This document shows, in pieces, positions 31,299 through 38,686 of a DNA stretch of 64,000 bases. How positions within the stretch are numbered: the stretch's first letter is position 1; each line of letters starts with the position of its first letter. The position numbers and the translations under genes are program-made. Where the stretch lies: NCBI RefSeq assembly GCF_024294785.1, contig NZ_JANCLT010000012.1:52846-116845 (forward strand). Direction: 5' to 3'. Origin of the DNA: Ectobacillus ponti. GTDB lineage: Bacteria > Bacillota > Bacilli > Bacillales > Bacillaceae_G. The notes below the pieces were generated by a model. The model was not told where the DNA came from and made no database searches. It saw nothing but the letters and a program-made list of their open reading frames with translations.

Positions 31299-32093
31299 GT
31301 GCAAAGCGCAAGAGAGGCAATTGAGCAAATCCGGGGTCGGGTCCGGATTCCTGCTACAACCGGCAACCGCTGTCCGGCATGCAACCGGGCTCTGATCTTC
31401 CATGAAGGCCGGGAGTTCTGCTTCCAGTGCGAAGTCATTGCAAAAGAGGATGCGGAGCTTGCCAAGGCAGCCATCGCAGACAGAGAGAGGATGAAGCTGA
31501 AGCAGCTGGAGAAGCAGTTTGCCGCACATTCCTTCATCAATCCAAGCCTGAAGGAAGCAACCTTTGCGAAGTACAATCCGCCTACAGAGAGCTTATATAA
31601 GGCGAAAGCAGCTGTGATGGGGTTTGTGATGAACTTTGACAAGGAGAAGCCGCAGAACCTGCTGTTAGCCGGCTCATACGGTACCGGCAAGAGCCACTTG
31701 GCCAGGGCGGCCACAATTGAGCTGATGCAGCAAGGATACTCCTGCATGTTCATCTCGGTGCCCAAGCTGTTTGCGAAGATCCAAGAGAGCTTTAATAAAA
31801 ATTCTAGTTTCTCAGAGTCGCAGTTTATCAGCTATCTGCAGTCCGTGGATCTGTTGGTCATCGATGACCTTGGTACAGAGCACTATGGCAAGGATACTGA
31901 TGGAGAAAGTTGGGGTCATACAAAGCTTTTCGAGATTCTGGATGGCCGGGCAGGTCGGCATACCATTTACACCACGAACTTGGTTGAGGAAGCGCTGGAA
32001 GACAAGGTGAATGGGCGCAACTTCTCTCGCATTTTAGACAACACAGAGATCATTTACATGGTAGGTCCGGATTTTCGTAGAAAACGAAAATAG
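31299..32093 (+). CDS. DnaC/IstB-like helicase loader ATPase
   Basis: GTG at 31299 after GGAGGAGGAG gives 264 aa. An N-terminal zinc-ribbon-like Cys set (CPACNRALIFHEGREFCFQC) is followed by an AAA+ domain with Walker A GSYGTGKSHLA and Walker B LLVIDDLGTE. The protein loads the host or phage helicase onto DNA opened by the DnaD-like initiator immediately upstream. The extra N-terminal cysteine set probably binds the partner. Confidence 0.92.
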   Translation: MQSAREAIEQIRGRVRIPATTGNRCPACNRALIFHEGREFCFQCEVIAKEDAELAKAAIADRERMKLKQLEKQFAAHSFINPSLKEATFAKYNPPTESLYKAKAAVMGFVMNFDKEKPQNLLLAGSYGTGKSHLARAATIELMQQGYSCMFISVPKLFAKIQESFNKNSSFSESQFISYLQSVDLLVIDDLGTEHYGKDTDGESWGHTKLFEILDGRAGRHTIYTTNLVEEALEDKVNGRNFSRILDNTEIIYMVGPDFRRKRK

Positions 32094-32105
32094 GGGGAAC
32101 GGGGT

Positions 32106-32276
32106 ATGTGTGAAATATGTGGGGGAACGCATGTGCATTTCGTCCAGTCAGGCTATGTGGCAAGGTGGGGACCTTGCCCGGTCTGCGGACCGATGCCAAA
32201 GGAGCAATGGGACCGGGAAGTGGAGCAACTGCAGCAAATGATTGCGGCACTTCAACAGGGAGACCTGGCCGGATGA
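32106..32276 (+). CDS. Small zinc-ribbon protein (56 aa)
   Basis: ATG at 32106 after GGGGGAACGGGG gives 56 aa with two CxxC pairs (CEIC and CPVC) and a C-terminal helix rich in Gln. It overlaps the next gene by ATGA. Likely a phage accessory DNA- or protein-binding factor. Function unknown. Confidence 0.65.
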   Translation: MCEICGGTHVHFVQSGYVARWGPCPVCGPMPKEQWDREVEQLQQMIAALQQGDLAG

Positions 32277-32476
32277 AAGGCAATAGTCAGGTTGTCATTG
32301 TAGATAGCCGGCCGGAATGGATGAAGAAGGAGGACCGGGTTATGGCGTGCCTTACGCGATGCCCGGTTGCCAGACATTGCTCTGTGCGTCTTGGTGCTGA
32401 CTGCAAGCACCTGGGCGGCACAGAGATACCGCGGATCAACAGAGCGGTTAGAAAGGGAAAGGGGAAAAGGAAATGA
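32273..32476 (+). CDS. Small Cys-rich basic phage protein (67 aa)
   Basis: ATG at 32273 overlaps the previous stop. The 67-aa product has a run of cysteines (ACLTRCPVARHCSVRLGADC) and a strongly basic tail (RKGKGKRK). The Cys spacing may hold zinc. It overlaps the dUTPase start by ATGA. Family unknown. Confidence 0.6.
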   Translation: MKGNSQVVIVDSRPEWMKKEDRVMACLTRCPVARHCSVRLGADCKHLGGTEIPRINRAVRKGKGKRK

Positions 32477-33045
32477 GTCATTTGAACCTGTTTGCAATGC
32501 AAAAGGAATTGGATGCCCGGATTGCCTACAAGGGCACAGATCGGCTGCTGCATAAGTTTACGGCACTGTGGGTGGAAACTGCAGAGGCCCTGAACGAGAC
32601 AAGGGATTTTAAATTTTGGAGCACTAAATACAAACAACCAAACACCAAGGCGGTCCTTGTTCCAGCCATGATGGAGGAGGACAAGCAGTACTACAATCCA
32701 CTGCTTCACGAGCTCAGCGACATGCATCATTTTATCATGTCGATTGGATTGGAGCTGCAAGAGCAGTTCCTTATCACCCTTGTGCGGGAATATGAAGGGC
32801 CGGACGTAATTGGGGGCGACATTTCACAGCGGTTCCGGGACTTCGACAGAACTGTGCGGGATTTAGAGAAAATGGTTCACGGGCTTTGTCCTTTGGATGA
32901 GCGTCAAATCATAGATAAGTACGAGGATGTGATGTGCGACTTCCTTGCCATTGTGGAGACACTTGGCTTCACATGGGATGACCTGGAGCAGGCTTACATG
33001 GAGAAGAACGCCATCAATCATCAGCGGCAGCAGCAGGGGTACTAA
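32473..33045 (+). CDS. Dimeric dUTPase (all-alpha NTP pyrophosphatase)
   Basis: The 190-aa protein has the dimeric dUTPase pattern: WVETAEALNETRDFKFWS with an ExxE-type metal motif, then HELSDMHHFIMSIGLEL with the second acidic pair. It removes dUTP so that uracil does not enter phage DNA, and supplies dUMP for dTTP synthesis. Dimeric dUTPases are common in staphylococcal and Bacillus phages, and some act as gene switches for mobile elements. It is tightly packed with its neighbours. Confidence 0.85.
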   Translation: MSHLNLFAMQKELDARIAYKGTDRLLHKFTALWVETAEALNETRDFKFWSTKYKQPNTKAVLVPAMMEEDKQYYNPLLHELSDMHHFIMSIGLELQEQFLITLVREYEGPDVIGGDISQRFRDFDRTVRDLEKMVHGLCPLDERQIIDKYEDVMCDFLAIVETLGFTWDDLEQAYMEKNAINHQRQQQGY

Positions 33046-33086
33046 GAGCCATAAGATTTTTAAAAGGGGAAAAGGGGGAAATCAAG

Positions 33087-33686
33087 ATGACAAGCGTTCA
33101 GCAGTCTGTCAGAACGGGGAAGGCAGTACAGGTGCAGCATAGTATCCGGCAGCCATTGTCAGCGGAAAGAGTGGCATGTGAGCAAGAACTTCAGGGCCTG
33201 AAGGATCTCATTCAGAAGGTGATTGCGGAACGTGACAATTTGCAGTTGCAAAATACAAGGCTGCAGCGTGCCATTGATACGCAGGATACGCTTTGGATTG
33301 GCGGCAAGGCCATGCGGACAGTTCGTATTGAGGAAGAGGTGCTTTTGAAGCTGAAGGCCCGCGGTGAGCGCGTGGAGCAGTTGGAGCAAGAGAATGGCAA
33401 GCTGCAGGGCTATATTGAGGCCGTGCGGGAAGAAAATGCGGAATTGGAGTCCCTGCGGCAAAGGTACGCAGAGCTTGCTGAAGACTATGAAACTTTGAGA
33501 AAGGACAATGATTGGCAGGTGGAGCAGCGGCTCATTGCAGCCAAGGCGCTGCAGGAGCTGCAGCAGCAGTTTGATTGTCTGAGCTCGGAGTATATGATCA
33601 CTGTTCAGGAAAATAACAGCTTGCACAGGAGAGCATATGCGGCCCAGCAACATGTCATGGCCTTGCTGGCGGATGATCAACTATAA
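33087..33686 (+). CDS. Coiled-coil phage protein
   Basis: The 199-aa protein follows AAAAGGGGGAAA. Most of it is predicted coiled coil (residues about 30-180, heptads rich in Leu, Glu and Gln). There is no catalytic motif. Function unknown; long coiled coils in this position are sometimes recombination or host-interaction factors. Confidence 0.7.
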   Translation: MTSVQQSVRTGKAVQVQHSIRQPLSAERVACEQELQGLKDLIQKVIAERDNLQLQNTRLQRAIDTQDTLWIGGKAMRTVRIEEEVLLKLKARGERVEQLEQENGKLQGYIEAVREENAELESLRQRYAELAEDYETLRKDNDWQVEQRLIAAKALQELQQQFDCLSSEYMITVQENNSLHRRAYAAQQHVMALLADDQL

Positions 33687-33716
33687 CGTCATTTTCTTGG
33701 AAAGCGAGGTGAAAAA

Positions 33717-33908
33717 ATGTATAGGCTAGAGGTTTATTTGAAGTCCGGACACACGATGGTAATTGAGTGCGAAAGTTTTACGTTTCAGTTTAGTTATTTG
33801 AGCGGCTGCTATACCGGATATGAACTTACAGGCATGACAAACGTAGATCGCGCTGGCATAGTTCCGGACCAGATTGCGGGTTACACAGCCAAAGAAATAA
33901 CCAAATAA
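33717..33908 (+). CDS. Small hypothetical phage protein (63 aa)
   Basis: ATG at 33717 after GCGAGGTGA. The 63-aa product looks beta-rich (YRLEVYLKSGHTMVIECESF) and neutral. No family is recognised. Start signal and packing support it. Confidence 0.6.
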   Translation: MYRLEVYLKSGHTMVIECESFTFQFSYLSGCYTGYELTGMTNVDRAGIVPDQIAGYTAKEITK

Positions 33909-33935
33909 TCGTTCTATGTGAAGTGAGGTGATTGG

Positions 33936-34118
33936 ATGAGATTCGGTATTCCGTACGTTCTTGACACGTTGAGAATAGAACTACATGAGCTGCAGGAGGG
34001 AATGGGGAATTATCCCGCCTGGTCAGCGGAGTACAAGGGATTCGAAAGCAAGGTACGGCAGATTAAAGAAGCGCTGAAGGTATTGGAAAAGCATCAGTTG
34101 CAGGTAACTGAACAATAA
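33936..34118 (+). CDS. Small hypothetical phage protein (60 aa)
   Basis: ATG at 33936 after GTGAGGTGATTGG. The 60-aa product is helical and probably a two-helix hairpin (VLDTLRIELHELQEGMGNY, then KVRQIKEALKVLEKHQLQV). Function unknown. Confidence 0.6.
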   Translation: MRFGIPYVLDTLRIELHELQEGMGNYPAWSAEYKGFESKVRQIKEALKVLEKHQLQVTEQ

Positions 34119-34139
34119 ATCCATTTAGGAGGAAACGGA

Positions 34140-34481
34140 ATGAAAAAGCTTGTATTGTCCGTTGTTGCGGCGCTTGCGCTTTGTTTTGGGGCAGGAGCTG
34201 CAGATGCAGCAGGGCTGGCAGCACCGCGCGGGGTGACAACTTATGTTGATTTCACAAAAGAGATTCGGGTTACATGGAGCGCGGTATATGGAGCTGCAGG
34301 CTACAACGTGTACACAAATGGCAAGAAGGTATATGTTCCGGCCGCGAGCTACTATCAAGCAAAGGTTGTCTACTACACGCCAGTGGAGCCGATTGGGACA
34401 TACAAAATATATGTCACAACTGTAGATAAGTCCGGACAGGAATCAATTCCCACAAATACGCTGACGGTGTGGGTTCGGTAA
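34140..34481 (+). CDS. Secreted fibronectin type III-like protein (phage cargo)
   Basis: The 113-aa protein follows TTAGGAGG. It starts with a classical signal peptide (MKKLVLSVVAALALCFGAGA, cleavage probably after ADAAG or AADA). A single domain with the fibronectin type III pattern follows: VTWSAVYGAAGYNVYTNGKKVYV and YKIYVTTVDKSGQESIP, ending in TNTLTVWV. A secreted single-domain protein inside an early phage operon is unusual and suggests lysogenic conversion: it would be exported and act at the cell surface. There is no lipobox or cell-wall anchor. Confidence 0.75.
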   Translation: MKKLVLSVVAALALCFGAGAADAAGLAAPRGVTTYVDFTKEIRVTWSAVYGAAGYNVYTNGKKVYVPAASYYQAKVVYYTPVEPIGTYKIYVTTVDKSGQESIPTNTLTVWVR

Positions 34482-34546
34482 TAAGGGCATTTGGGATAAG
34501 GACATTAGGCGGCCGCTTCAGGGCGGCTGCCGGAAGGGGGAACGGT

Positions 34547-34930
34547 ATGGATCAGCTACAGCAGGCAGTTGAGGCGGCAATCAAGGCTGTCAAAACACTG
34601 ACGTATGATGAGGGCGTAGTGATCGGTGGAGCAATGGCAAAGCTGCAGAACAGAGTGAAGCTGTTAGAAGCTCGCGTGGTAGCTGCACGGCAGCGAGAGA
34701 AGCGGCGGAAGAAAGAAGTGAAGCATCTGCAGGCAGCCATAGCCAGGCACAAGGGGAACAATGCTTTGCCGGCGCTTCGTACTTTGCAGCTTGAAGGGCT
34801 AGATTGCTTTGCGGAGGCCGGAGAATTGAAAGAAGCCGGGAACCTCAATGAGGCACAGTATCTCCAGGGGAAAGCGTATGGCCTCCTGAGGGCAGTCGAT
34901 GAATTACGGAAGACGCTAGAAGGAGACTAA
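34547..34930 (+). CDS. Hypothetical helical phage protein (127 aa)
   Basis: ATG at 34547 after GGAAGGGGGAA gives 127 aa; a longer in-frame start at 34469 overlaps the FN3 gene and is rejected. The centre is strongly basic (RQREKRRKKEVKHLQ) and the C-terminal half looks like a helical repeat (EAGELKEAGNLNEAQYLQGK). Family unknown. Confidence 0.6.
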   Translation: MDQLQQAVEAAIKAVKTLTYDEGVVIGGAMAKLQNRVKLLEARVVAARQREKRRKKEVKHLQAAIARHKGNNALPALRTLQLEGLDCFAEAGELKEAGNLNEAQYLQGKAYGLLRAVDELRKTLEGD

Positions 34931-35016
34931 AACTTGATTTGGAAGCAAGTTGTAAAGCGTTCCTTGACAACTAAATAGTACGGCAAAATTAATTTTAAAA
35001 ATTTCCATTTTCCCTA

Positions 35017-35044
35017 TTTACTTTTAAACGAATTCACTTATAAT
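35017..35044 (+). promoter_or_regulatory. Internal phage promoter
   Basis: TTTACT (35017-35022), a 16-bp spacer and a perfect TATAAT (35039-35044) lie in an AT-rich gap before the gene at 35089, so this gene probably has its own transcript. One copy of TTAAACGAA lies within the spacer (35024-35032). Confidence 0.65.
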
Positions 35045-35056
35045 AAGAGCATAAGG

Positions 35057-35074
35057 TTAAACGAAAACGTTTAA
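35057..35074. promoter_or_regulatory. Inverted repeat TTAAACG / CGTTTAA downstream of the internal promoter
   Basis: TTAAACG (35057-35063) and CGTTTAA (35068-35074) form a perfect 7-bp inverted repeat with a 4-bp spacer between the -10 box and the ribosome binding site. The 9-mer TTAAACGAA here recurs in the promoter spacer and, inverted, after the gene (35484-35492). It looks like a repressor or activator site. Confidence 0.6.
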
Positions 35075-35088
35075 AGGAGATGGGGAAA

Positions 35089-35472
35089 ATGAGAAAGTTC
35101 GATGTAAAGCAGATCATGACAAATGCTTGGGTGGCAGCTGCAAACGCAGCATACTTTCATGGCGGCAAAAAGGCTGAGTATTTTGCAGAGTGCTTGAAAG
35201 CTGAATGGGCTTTCGCGAAGCGTATGGCAGCGGCTGCGGTTGCAGCTCCAGCACAAAAGGCTGCTCGCGTGGCAAAGGCTGCGGCTGAAATCACATCTAT
35301 CAAGAGATGGTTCGTGAAAAAAAACTTCAACGCTGCTGAAGCTTTCGTAATCGAGACAAACGACTGGATTGAGGTGCTGGAAGAGACTGCAAAAGCATAC
35401 AAGTTGCGGGTTCACAATGCTAAGCTTGGTAACATCACAACATGGGCTCCTAAGAGCTGCTGCATCGCCTAA
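35089..35472 (+). CDS. Hypothetical Ala-rich phage protein under its own promoter
   Basis: ATG at 35089 after AAAGGAGATGGGG gives 127 aa. The protein is helical and very rich in Ala and Lys (RMAAAAVAAPAQKAARVAKA). It has a C-terminal CC near the end (KSCCIA) and aromatic residues in the N-terminal helix (ANAAYFHGGKKAEYF). The family is not recognised. A strong promoter with palindromic sites in front makes it a candidate for a separately controlled phage factor. Confidence 0.65.
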   Translation: MRKFDVKQIMTNAWVAAANAAYFHGGKKAEYFAECLKAEWAFAKRMAAAAVAAPAQKAARVAKAAAEITSIKRWFVKKNFNAAEAFVIETNDWIEVLEETAKAYKLRVHNAKLGNITTWAPKSCCIA

Positions 35473-35514
35473 TCTCCTTACGATTCGTTTAACCTGCGAA
35501 AAGGAGGCGGCAGT

Positions 35515-35943
35515 ATGAATTTAGATGAGGTGTATAGTTTGCAGGAAGCAGGGAAGCTGTGGGGAGTCAGTGACAGTAACCTGCGCAATGCGCTTGGTAA
35601 GTTCCGACGTTTTGAAAAGCAAATCAGCGAGGGAACAGCAAAAAAGTCGGGCGGTACATGGATTGTGACGAAACAGGCAATGGAAGAGGTTTTCGGACCA
35701 ATGAAGGAGGCGGAGAAGATGAATAAATGGCAAGTGATTGAAAAGGTAGCAGCTGTTTTAGGGATTGATGTTAAAGAAGCGGAGCAAAAATTTGAAAAAG
35801 GGTATGAAGAAAGCAGCGTAACAGGCGCGGGAGAATTTCTAGTTTGCAACGAGAGCTTTTGTGTGCAGGTACAGAATGCAGGGTTTGATGAAGATGAGAT
35901 AGAGTTACTATATACCGTCAATGAGAAGTGGGCTAAAAAATAA
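35515..35943 (+). CDS. Phage protein with N-terminal helix-turn-helix-like segment
   Basis: The 142-aa protein follows AAAAGGAGGCGGC. The N-terminal half has the pattern LQEAGKLWGVSDSNLRNALGKF followed by KKSGGTWIVTKQAMEEVFG, which resembles small winged-helix domains seen in phage and host helix-turn-helix proteins. The C-terminal half is acidic (KEAEQKFEKG ... DEDEIELLYTVNEKW). It likely binds DNA in early regulation. Confidence 0.6.
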   Translation: MNLDEVYSLQEAGKLWGVSDSNLRNALGKFRRFEKQISEGTAKKSGGTWIVTKQAMEEVFGPMKEAEKMNKWQVIEKVAAVLGIDVKEAEQKFEKGYEESSVTGAGEFLVCNESFCVQVQNAGFDEDEIELLYTVNEKWAKK

Positions 35944-35953
35944 AGAATTTCCG

Positions 35954-35992
35954 AATGCCGTACTGTTTAGTTAAGCAGCGCGGCATTTTTAA
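35954..35992 (+). terminator. Intrinsic terminator after the gene at 35515
   Basis: AATGCCG (35954-35960) pairs with CGGCATT (35981-35987) followed by a T-run. A loop of about 20 bases can form further short pairs. Confidence 0.65.
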
Positions 35993-36026
35993 TTAAAATC
36001 CGATTTTGTAGAGAAAGGAGTACAAT

Positions 36027-36155
36027 ATGGGCTGTCTTGAGTGCGGGAAGTTTTACGACACAAAAGGCGGGCAGCAGTGGATGTGCGATGACTGCACCGC
36101 GAAGGCAATTAAAGTGTATGAGGATTGGGAGAGAAAGCAGCAAGGGGAGAAGTAA
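36027..36155 (+). CDS. Small zinc-finger protein (42 aa)
   Basis: ATG at 36027 after GAAAGGAG. The 42-aa product has two CxxC pairs (CLEC and CDDC) separated by 18 residues and a short helical tail. Likely a zinc-ribbon. Function unknown. Confidence 0.6.
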   Translation: MGCLECGKFYDTKGGQQWMCDDCTAKAIKVYEDWERKQQGEK

Positions 36156-36196
36156 TGCTATAAAATCCGAATTGAGATAGGAAGGGAGTTTGCTAC

Positions 36197-36370
36197 ATGA
36201 AAACATGGATTGTTGCCTTAGAAGTAACGGAAGTTGGGGAATACCGTAAAAGTGTATATGCCGACTCTAGAAGTGCTGCATTGGCAGAAGCTTTCAGTAG
36301 TCTTTTTAGCGACTATGGCATTGTAGAAGGAGATGAAATAAAGATTATTATGGTTCGGAAAGAAATTTAA
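36197..36370 (+). CDS. Small hypothetical phage protein (57 aa)
   Basis: ATG at 36197 after GAAGGGAG. The 57-aa product has a beta-alpha-beta look (MKTWIVALEVTEVGEYRKSV, DSRSAALAEAFSSLFSD, IKIIMVRKE). Family unknown. Confidence 0.55.
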   Translation: MKTWIVALEVTEVGEYRKSVYADSRSAALAEAFSSLFSDYGIVEGDEIKIIMVRKEI

Positions 36371-36431
36371 CCAAACCCGCATTTAGATTTAAAGTGACGT
36401 AAATATTACCACATAAAAGCAAGGTGGAGAT

Positions 36432-36671
36432 ATGGAACTAAATATTAAGGGACAGATGACCATTTTTGACTTCTTGCCCCGCAAGCAGGATAAAATTCAG
36501 CCTACATTCCTTGTCTATTATTATCAAGAACAGGCTGCTCGCTTAACATGGATACGAGCAAAAGATAAGGATGCAGCTATTCGCAAATTTCATAGAACGC
36601 ATGGGAATTGTAAAGTTAAAGACATACAGCTGTCCAACCGGAGTATCGAGGAGTTAAATGCTCTCGAATAA
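36432..36671 (+). CDS. Small hypothetical phage protein (79 aa)
   Basis: ATG at 36432 after AAGGTGG. The 79-aa product starts with MTIFDFL-like residues (GQMTIFDFLPRKQ), a segment often used to bind sliding clamp or other partners in phage proteins, followed by an alpha/beta part. I do not recognise the family. The clamp-binding idea is a guess from the QxxIFDFL pattern. Confidence 0.6.
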   Translation: MELNIKGQMTIFDFLPRKQDKIQPTFLVYYYQEQAARLTWIRAKDKDAAIRKFHRTHGNCKVKDIQLSNRSIEELNALE

Positions 36672-36746
36672 ATTGCTGCAAAGTTTTGATGTTGATAAAA
36701 AAAGAGTGATAAAATAATAGCAAACAGCATAGGTCCAGCCAGATAT

Positions 36747-36804
36747 GGAGGACACTGGAATGAAGGGTTAGGTAGCTCTTTGTTTTAGTGTCCTCCGTTT
36801 TTTG
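36747..36804 (+). terminator. Long-loop intrinsic terminator
   Basis: GGAGGACACT (36747-36756) pairs perfectly with AGTGTCCTCC (36787-36796), followed by GTTTTTTG. The 30-base loop is unusually long and could hold an anti-terminator fold. It lies before the late-control genes. Confidence 0.65.
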
Positions 36805-36826
36805 TATCAAAGGGGGATGGGAGCGG

Positions 36827-37018
36827 ATGAACACTTTGAAGGAGCAGCTGAAGGAGTGGAAGCGGCAGACCCGCATGATTGAGCAAGAGAAGCGGCAGAA
36901 GAAGCGCCAGAAAGGGAAAAAGAAGGAGCAGCTGACACGTCGGGACATTGAAGATCTGATGGGCATACGAACCCGGGGATATGAGCGCGGCCGCGGCGGT
37001 GCCATTCGGCAAAAATAA
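36827..37018 (+). CDS. Small highly basic phage protein (63 aa)
   Basis: ATG at 36827 after GGGATGGGAGC. The 63-aa product is extremely rich in Lys, Arg and Gln (EKRQKKRQKGKKKEQLTRRD). It sits just before the ArpU gene and is probably coexpressed with it. It may bind nucleic acid. Family not recognised. Confidence 0.55.
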   Translation: MNTLKEQLKEWKRQTRMIEQEKRQKKRQKGKKKEQLTRRDIEDLMGIRTRGYERGRGGAIRQK

Positions 37019-37041
37019 AAACCAAGAATGGAGTGTTGGAC

Positions 37042-37500
37042 ATGACGGAGCAAGCAACCTTTTTACAACCCATCGACAGGAAGGCTACACAAAAGAAAGT
37101 GGAGGAGCTGCTGGAGAATGTGCGCCTGCATCGCCAGTTTGGTATGATCCGGCAAGAGATGAAGATGACACCAGCCTATGAGCCACGTTACCACGGAACA
37201 ACACATGCTGTAGGAGATCCGGCAGCGGATGTTGCCCTGCAGAATGTGAGGCAGCAGCAGCGCGATCAGTGGCTTGCACATATGTCAAAGCGGGTCGATG
37301 CAGTCCTTGGGCGGATGGGACGGATGCAGCGCGAAATTATCAACAAGCGGTACTTGGGCGAAACAGATCAGCCTGACTATATTGTATACAATGAACTTGG
37401 CATGGCTGAGAGAACCTTCCGCCGGCACCGGGACAAAGCGATTTACCATTTAGCTTTTGCTCTCAGATTGGAAGTGTTTGAGGGGGATGAGCAAGCATGA
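37042..37500 (+). CDS. ArpU family late transcription regulator
   Basis: The start at 37042 after GGAGTG gives 152 aa. The pattern of the central and C-terminal parts (QREIINKRYLGETDQPDYIV, ELGMAERTFRRHRDKAIYHL) is that of ArpU-type sigma-like phage regulators, which switch on late genes. It lies at the boundary between early genes and the packaging module, as expected. It overlaps the small recombinase gene by ATGA. Confidence 0.87.
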   Translation: MTEQATFLQPIDRKATQKKVEELLENVRLHRQFGMIRQEMKMTPAYEPRYHGTTHAVGDPAADVALQNVRQQQRDQWLAHMSKRVDAVLGRMGRMQREIINKRYLGETDQPDYIVYNELGMAERTFRRHRDKAIYHLAFALRLEVFEGDEQA

Positions 37501-38039
37501 ACTTTGTGCAGCCTATCCGGGACCAGGAACAGATTCAAGGTATTAAAGATTACCTGAAGCAGCAGAATGAGCGTAATTATATGCTGTTCGTTATGGGCAT
37601 TAACACAGGTCTGCGGATCAGCGACATTTTAAGACTAAGGGTGAAGGATGTACAGAGCAGCCATATCTCAATGAGGGAGAAGAAGACCGGCAAGCAGAAG
37701 CGCATCCAGATCACTCCCTCACTGAGGCGGGAACTGAAATGGTACCTGCAGGGGCGGCAGGATGAGGAGTACTTGATCCGGAGCCGGCAGGGCCGTAATA
37801 AGCCGATAGGACGCAGCATGGCATATAAGATTCTTAGGGGAGCAGCTGCAGAGTTTGGGCTGGAGGACATCGGTACTCATACGCTCAGGAAGACATTCGG
37901 CTATCACATGTACATGCAGACGAAGAACATAGCCTTGCTGATGGAGATATTCAATCATTCTTCAGAGAAGGTGACACTCAGGTATATTGGAGTGAACCAG
38001 GACGCTATGGATAAAGCACTGACAAAATTCAAAATATAG
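37497..38039 (+). CDS. Short tyrosine recombinase (catalytic domain only)
   Basis: The 180-aa protein is a Xer/integrase-type catalytic domain without arm- or core-binding domains. It has INTGLRISDILRLR with the first Arg, HTLRKTFGYH with the HxxR motif, and the nucleophile in TLRYIGVNQ near the end; the second His is in FNHSSEKVT. Such short recombinase-like proteins sit next to ArpU in many Firmicute prophages, where they may help replication, late control or concatemer resolution rather than integration. It is distinct from the 382-aa integrase at the left end. Confidence 0.85.
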   Translation: MNFVQPIRDQEQIQGIKDYLKQQNERNYMLFVMGINTGLRISDILRLRVKDVQSSHISMREKKTGKQKRIQITPSLRRELKWYLQGRQDEEYLIRSRQGRNKPIGRSMAYKILRGAAAEFGLEDIGTHTLRKTFGYHMYMQTKNIALLMEIFNHSSEKVTLRYIGVNQDAMDKALTKFKI

Positions 38040-38509
38040 TAAGCTCTTTTTATTTTTTGCTCTTATTACATCACCATATTTTTTGTACTGTGTAAGTCGT
38101 TTAGAGGGAAAGTAAAAAAGCAGGCAGGACAAGGGCTGTTTACAGGTAGCCGAGTTACCCAGAATATAAGATATGGATAAGTCATAGGGCAGGCAGGCGG
38201 ATTCGTAGCTAAGCGGGAGCAGCTGAGAGAGTGACCGAAAAAGTACGAAATTTTTGACCGGAAAAGGGACGCTCAATTTGGAGGATGCCGTGGTATATTG
38301 ATAACGTGCTAGTCGTGATGGAAAAGCGGTTGGCACCGTCATGGGTTCGACAATATATTCTTGGCATGGAAGGGCTTAGGCTCTTCTGGGAGCAAATGCA
38401 GGTGCGTTTGTTGCCAGGAGCTCCTTTGCTTCCAGTATAATCCCCTAGTTGTGGAGCTGCCTGATTACAGGCAGCTCCTCCTTGCATATAAAAGAAAGTG
38501 GGAGTTTGA
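38040..38509. other. Long non-coding gap between late regulator and packaging genes
   Basis: No gene is visible in these 470 bp. They contain two near-identical 10-mers (GACCGAAAAA at 38233, GACCGGAAAA at 38256). An 84-nt stretch (38284-38367) is closed by ATGCC/GGCAT and contains a hairpin. A strong hairpin lies near the end. The position just before HNH and terminase genes is where cos or pac sites and the late promoter usually lie. Confidence 0.5.
38453..38478 (+). terminator. Perfect 11-bp hairpin before the packaging genes
   Basis: GGAGCTGCCTG (38453-38463) and CAGGCAGCTCC (38468-38478) pair perfectly around ATTA. There is no long T-run (TCCTTG follows), so it is a weak terminator or a structural element of the packaging site. 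Confidence 0.5.
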
Positions 38510-38686
38510 ATGAATATAAAACCCAACACAATTCCTTCGCTTGTATCCATTATCTTGAGGCTGACTGAAATGCATGGTGAGCAGCGAGCAGACGAAATGT
38601 TATCTTATGCCATGGCACGCTATAAGCAGTATTATCCTGTACAAATAGCGTTGCAAGAGAAGTGCCTATGCCCAGAAGACCATTAA
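38510..38686 (+). CDS. Small hypothetical phage protein (58 aa)
   Basis: ATG at 38510 after GTGGGAG gives 58 helical residues (IPSLVSIILRLTEMHGEQRA ... YAMARYKQYY) with two cysteines near the end. It overlaps the HNH gene by 19 bp. Family unknown. Confidence 0.5.
   Translation: MNIKPNTIPSLVSIILRLTEMHGEQRADEMLSYAMARYKQYYPVQIALQEKCLCPEDH

Noticed and set aside
38284-38367. Possible tRNA gene in the prophage
   Set aside because: Length and an acceptor-like stem fit, and GGGTTCGAC resembles a T loop, but the T stem does not pair and there is no D or anticodon arm. It is listed as a structured element only.
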